Assembly: GCA_016218905.1 (NCBI GenBank)
Contig: JACRCS010000947.1
Location: forward strand, 1-17,937
Reading direction: 5' to 3'
Length of the DNA stretch: 17,937 nucleotides
DNA from: Deltaproteobacteria bacterium
GTDB lineage: Bacteria > Desulfobacterota_C > Deferrisomatia > Deferrisomatales > JACRMM01
The notes under the pieces are model-generated. The model made no database searches. It saw nothing but the letters and a program-made list of their open reading frames with translations, and was not told where the DNA came from. Shown piece after piece: positions 15,097 to 17,937 of the stretch (the stretch's first letter is position 1; each line of letters starts with the position of its first letter). Both the position numbers and the translations under genes were made by a program.

Positions 15097-16665
15097 ATGA
15101 CCATCCCAGAGGAAGGAACCCACCACGGGGCCCTGCGGGATCTGGCACGGCGCCGCGGTGCCGACCCGTGCCTGCTGTGGCGTGAGGAGGCGATCACGTT
15201 CGCCGAGTTGAATGCCCGTTCCGACGCCTTCGGAGCCGCTCTTCAACAGCTCGGGATCGCGGGCCCGGACTCTGTCGCCCTGATGATGGGCAACCGGCCC
15301 GAGTTCCTGTACGCCTGGTTTGCCGTGAGCAAGTTGGGCGCCGTGCTCGTCCCGGTGAACACGGCACATCGCGGCCCGATTCTACGGCACATGCTCTCCA
15401 TCGCCCGGTGCCGAGCCGCCGTGGTGGAGGCGTCGTACCTGCCCCAGGTGCTCGGCGAGCTGGAGTCGCTCCCGCATCTCGCGACGATCATCGTGCTCGG
15501 AGGAGAACCCCCTCCCCTGCCCGACGGGCGCGAGGGGTACCGGTTCGAAGACCTGCTCGCTCGAGGGGTGCCGCTGGAGTCTCCGCCGGTGTGGCCGAAA
15601 GATCCGGCGATCATCATGTTCACGTCGGGGACCACGGGGCCGTCGAAGGGCGCCCTGAAGAGCCAGAACGAAGGCTATCAGACAGCCCGGATGGCCGCGG
15701 AGTCCATGGACTACGGACCCGCCGACTGCCTCTACGTCGCCTTGCCGCTCTTCCATGGCCTGGCCCAGGTCATGGGCGTGCTCGCCGCCCTCACCTCCGG
15801 CGCGCGGGTTCTCCTGGTGGAGCGGTTCTCGGCGAGCACCTTCTGGGAGGACATCCGCCGCTATGGGTGCACGGCGGCCCTGTACGTGGGGACCATGATC
15901 TCGGTCCTCATGAAGGCCGAGCGGCGAGCTGAAGACGCGGAGAACGCGTTGCGGCGGATGTATGGAGCCGGGGCGCCGAGCTCCCTCTGGGAGGAGTTCG
16001 AACGGCGCTTCGGGGTCACTCTGGTTGAGGGGTACGGGATGACCGAGGTGGGGATCGTCTGCCTGAGCCTTCCGGGGGCGAGAAAGCCTGGCACCTGCGG
16101 GAAGGTCCAGCCCACGTACGACGTGAAGCTCGTAGACGAAGAGGGGCGCACCGTACCCGACGGGACTCCGGGAGAGCTGCTGGTCCGGCCCAGGCTCCCC
16201 AACTTCTTCATGCTCGAGTACGTCGGGATGCCGGAGAAGACCGTGGAAGCCTGGAGGGATCTTTGGTTCCACACGGGAGACACCCTCGTGCGGGACGAAG
16301 AAGGGTACTACCGCTTCAAAGACCGGAAGAAAGAAGCGATCCGGCGCCGCGGCGAGAACATCAGCTCGTTCGAAGTGGAGCAAATCGTCAATCGTGTCCC
16401 CTCGGTACTGGAGAGCGCGGCGGTCGGGGTGCCCTCGGATTTGGGAGAGGAGGACGTCCTGGTCTGCGTCGTCCCCAGGCCGGGGCACACCATCAACCCG
16501 GAGCAACTGCACCGCCACTGCAGCGAGAGCATGGCTCACTTCATGGTTCCCCGTTACATCCGCGTCGTGGAGAGGCTCCCCAAGACGCCCACGGAGCGGG
16601 TAGAGAAGTACCGCCTCAAGGCTGAGGGCCGTACGGCAGACACCTGGGACGCCGCCGCGTCCTGA
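15097..16665 (+). CDS. AMP-forming acyl-CoA ligase (ANL superfamily)
   Basis: The protein is 522 aa, starting at ATG 15097 after TTAGGAGG. The adenylation motifs are intact: MFTSGTTGPSKGA (174-186), YGMTE (313-317), FHTGD (391-395) and FKDRKKEAIRRRGENISSFEVE (407-428). In the C-terminal motif usually reading TPTGKV, where Lys is catalytic for adenylate formation, this protein has TPTERV with Arg501, and the next Lys is K504. Relatives in the CaiC-like part of the family may share this, so it does not prove inactivity. It would activate a carboxylic acid to its CoA thioester at the entry of the route. It is the last intact gene of the second operon, 86 bp after the CoA-transferase gene. Confidence 0.93.
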   Translation: MTIPEEGTHHGALRDLARRRGADPCLLWREEAITFAELNARSDAFGAALQQLGIAGPDSVALMMGNRPEFLYAWFAVSKLGAVLVPVNTAHRGPILRHMLSIARCRAAVVEASYLPQVLGELESLPHLATIIVLGGEPPPLPDGREGYRFEDLLARGVPLESPPVWPKDPAIIMFTSGTTGPSKGALKSQNEGYQTARMAAESMDYGPADCLYVALPLFHGLAQVMGVLAALTSGARVLLVERFSASTFWEDIRRYGCTAALYVGTMISVLMKAERRAEDAENALRRMYGAGAPSSLWEEFERRFGVTLVEGYGMTEVGIVCLSLPGARKPGTCGKVQPTYDVKLVDEEGRTVPDGTPGELLVRPRLPNFFMLEYVGMPEKTVEAWRDLWFHTGDTLVRDEEGYYRFKDRKKEAIRRRGENISSFEVEQIVNRVPSVLESAAVGVPSDLGEEDVLVCVVPRPGHTINPEQLHRHCSESMAHFMVPRYIRVVERLPKTPTERVEKYRLKAEGRTADTWDAAAS

Positions 16666-16687
16666 TGCGCGGGGCGAGGAGTTTCAG

Positions 16688-16857
16688 ATGAGCGCCGCGG
16701 CAGAAACTGGCGACTCCAGTCCGCGAGCCCTTGCTGGAAGTTTGCGGGGTCTCCATGGACTTCGGAGGTCTGAGGGCGGTGGCCGGCTGTTCGTTCGACG
16801 TGATCGAAGGGCAGATCTGCTCCCTCATCGGGTCCAACGCAGCCGGCAGCGAGTGAT
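16688..16857 (+). pseudogene. livG: livG 5' remnant, branched-chain amino acid ABC transporter ATPase
   Basis: An ATG at 16688 has AGGAG at 16677-16681, 23 bp after the ligase stop, as a next operon gene would. After about 14 codons a frameshift near 16729 is needed to reach the frame that reads LLEVCGVSMDFGGLRAVAG, then EGQICSLIGSNAAGSE and a TGA at 16855-16857. This is the N-terminus of a LivG-type ATPase, ending inside Walker A: GPNGAGKTT is expected, and GSNAAGSE is seen. Homology stops at about 16852, where sequence in the opposite orientation begins. It cannot encode a working ATPase. Confidence 0.75.
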
Positions 16858-16941
16858 CCTGCCGGGCGCCACTTCGAGGTGGCTATCGCGGAGAACCGGG
16901 GCGCGACCGTAGCCGGCCGGCACCCCTTCGAGCTTCAGCAT
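16855..16941 (-). pseudogene. livF: livF 5' remnant, inverted
   Basis: On the minus strand an ATG at 16941-16939 opens MLKLEGVPAGYGRAPVLRD followed by SHLEVAPGRI. This is the N-terminus of a LivF-type ATPase up to just before Walker A. Homology ends at about 16855, within 3 bp of where livG homology ends on the plus strand. The reading frame runs on to a TGA at 16827-16825 through the antisense of livG. The ATG overlaps the remnant livG stop as ATGCTGA, the usual coupled livG-livF junction. Confidence 0.72.
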
Positions 16942-17098
16942 TCCGCTTCTCCCAGATACGCGGCAAATCAAATCGGGGGCGCCTGAATCTCCCTGGGGCG
17001 CCCCCGGCGAGCACGACCCCGAAGTTCAGCGCGCAAACTCGATCCGAGATCCCCATGACGGGCCGCATGTTGTCCTCCACCAGGACGACCGTGATCCC
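16935..17098 (-). pseudogene. livG: livG 3' remnant, inverted
   Basis: The minus strand from 17098 reads GITVVLVEDNMRPVMGISDR, then VCALNFGVVLAGGAP, the C-terminal part of LivG (compare 'VVLVEHDM..VM.ISDRv.VL.fG..ia.G.P'). A frameshift near 16990 then leads to EIQAPPI, an in-frame TGA (16970-16968), and FAAYLGEAEC with the gene stop at 16937-16935. At least two inactivating changes are therefore visible. The middle of LivG (Q-loop, signature motif, Walker B) is not present on either strand. Confidence 0.75.
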
Positions 17099-17214
17099 TG
17101 GCTTCGGGGTGGTTTGTGTCTCACCTGACTGCCGCGCGCGGCCCCGTATGCGCGGCGCTGGTGTAGGTCTATGATACGGAACCTGAGGACGTCTTGAGCG
17201 CCGCCCGGAAGGAA

Positions 17215-17229
17215 CGGTCTGTCAGACCG
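17215..17229 (+). promoter_or_regulatory. 15-bp perfect palindrome upstream of the MFS gene
   Basis: CGGTCTG-T-CAGACCG is perfectly symmetrical about 17222 and lies 64 bp before the MFS start codon. The GGTCtgtcaGACC core resembles short operators of GntR/FadR-type repressors. No such regulator is in the window. A TATGAT hexamer at 17170-17175 could be a -10 upstream of it. Confidence 0.35.
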
Positions 17230-17293
17230 AGGGCGGCCGGAGAGCGATCTCGCCTGCGCCAATGACGGGCGAGAGCAGGAGGTCGGGAGCAGC

Positions 17294-17937
17294 ATGGACC
17301 AGGGTGCAAGGCTCGACGAGGAGGCCGCGCTCCAGGCGTACGCGGCGAACGGCTGGCTCGCGCTTGCGGTCACCCTGGCCATCCAAATCTTCACGGCGGC
17401 GGCCTCGACCGCGCCGGCCGTCCTCGCGCCCGAAATCGCCCGATCCTTCGCGCTCCCGGCCGGCCTGGCCGGCGTCTTCGTCGGGATTATCAACGCCGGA
17501 GGGATGGCCGCCAGCCTCGCGGCCGGCGCGTTCATCGGGCGCTACGGACCGATTCGAGTTTCCCAGATCGGCGTGCTCCTGTGTGCAGCAGGCATCGGGC
17601 TCGTCGCCTTCGTGCCCGCGGCGCAGCCCCTCTTGCTTCCGTTGGGCGCGATCCTCATCGGGGTCGGGTACGCACCGATCACTCCCGCTTCCTCCGATCT
17701 CCTCGTGCGCACGACCCCGCCTGCGCGGATGGCGGTCACGTTCTCGGTCAAGCAGACTGGCGTGCCCGTGGGCGGCGCGCTCGCCGGAGCTACCCTGCCC
17801 GCCCTCGCTCTCGCGCTCGGGTGGCGCCTCTCGGTGCTGGCCCTCGCTCTCGTGGGGCTCTGCATCGCCGCGATGGCCCAGTGGACGCGCCGATCCCTCG
17901 ACGGCGAGCGCTCTGCGGGCGGCCCATACTCTTCGGC
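17294..17937 (+). CDS. MFS transporter, N-terminal part (runs off window end)
   Basis: From an ATG at 17294, with AGGAGGT at 17277-17283, the frame stays open for about 214 codons to the window edge. After a polar start (MDQGARLDEEAALQAYAANG) come about six hydrophobic segments, including WLALAVTLAIQIFTAAAST, a glycine-rich GLAGVFVGIINAGGMAASLAAGAF, QIGVLLCAAGIGLVAFVPA, LLPLGAILIGVGYAP, a KQTGVPVGGALAG motif and LSVLALALVGLCIAAMAQW. A GRYGPIR loop follows the second helix, as in the major facilitator signature loop. The 'KQTGvPvGg' motif marks a group of MFS proteins in catabolic and organic-acid contexts, but the substrate is unknown. It could replace the lost Liv transporter for uptake, which is speculation. 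Confidence 0.88.
   Translation, partial: MDQGARLDEEAALQAYAANGWLALAVTLAIQIFTAAASTAPAVLAPEIARSFALPAGLAGVFVGIINAGGMAASLAAGAFIGRYGPIRVSQIGVLLCAAGIGLVAFVPAAQPLLLPLGAILIGVGYAPITPASSDLLVRTTPPARMAVTFSVKQTGVPVGGALAGATLPALALALGWRLSVLALALVGLCIAAMAQWTRRSLDGERSAGGPYSS

Noticed and set aside
17169..17188. TCTATGA-TACGGA-ACCTGAG as a further Crp/Fnr box before the MFS gene
   Set aside because: Only the left half-site matches; the right half lacks TCA.
1..17937. CRISPR arrays, tRNA or rRNA genes, intact insertion sequences
   Set aside because: No regularly spaced repeats, cloverleaf-like sequences, transposase motifs or terminal inverted repeats were seen.

Overview
The window is uniformly G+C-rich, with tight gene spacing, many GTG starts and one TTG start. 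It carries sigma-54 activators, a Liv-type periplasmic binding protein and CoA-thioester catabolism genes. This suits a high-GC, probably Gram-negative, environmental bacterium (proteobacterial or a Rokubacteria/Methylomirabilota-like lineage). No taxonomic marker is present, so this is only an impression.

Layout. (1) 1-5200: a truncated AhpD/carboxymuconolactone-decarboxylase-like gene reads leftward off the edge. Divergent from it are two overlapping paralogous GAF / AAA+ / Fis-type sigma-54 activators. A gene-poor stretch of about 660 bp follows, then an MBL-fold hydrolase gene broken by an in-frame amber codon. (2) 5203-6396, minus strand: a branched-chain-amino-acid-type substrate-binding protein. 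(3) 6870-11751, plus strand: an operon for enoyl-CoA hydratase, DUF35 zinc-ribbon/OB protein, thiolase and two acyl-CoA dehydrogenases, closed by a 14-bp-stem hairpin. (4) 11959-12666: a Crp/Fnr-family regulator with its own promoter. (5) 13025-16665: a second operon for an HSD10-like 3-hydroxyacyl-CoA dehydrogenase, a CaiB/BaiF CoA-transferase and an AMP-forming acyl-CoA ligase. (6) 16688-17098: a scrambled, inverted remnant of livG-livF. (7) 17294-end: the N-terminal half of an MFS transporter.

How it fits together. The two operons supply one full beta-oxidation-type route: activation by ligase or CoA transfer, dehydrogenation, hydration, oxidation, and thiolysis by a thiolase with a DUF35 partner. 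The set resembles the benzylsuccinate (bbs) pathway of anaerobic toluene degradation in its gene families, but nothing here identifies the substrate. The binding protein would deliver the substrate or a related acid.

The strongest new observation is a shared 20-bp operator, TTTATGA-N6-TCAyAGA. It lies upstream of the binding-protein gene (6510-6529), the hydratase operon (6738-6757) and the dehydrogenase/CoA-transferase/ligase operon (12741-12760). In each case a -10-like hexamer lies 20 or 21 bases after the box, as expected for class II activation by a Crp/Fnr protein. The regulator gene between the two operons keeps the Glu...Arg pair that reads TGA/TCA half-sites, but lacks the usual cyclic-nucleotide signature. 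I infer a local catabolic regulon controlled by a non-canonical Crp/Fnr sensor. Around it are signs of decay: the amber-interrupted hydrolase and the livGF wreck.
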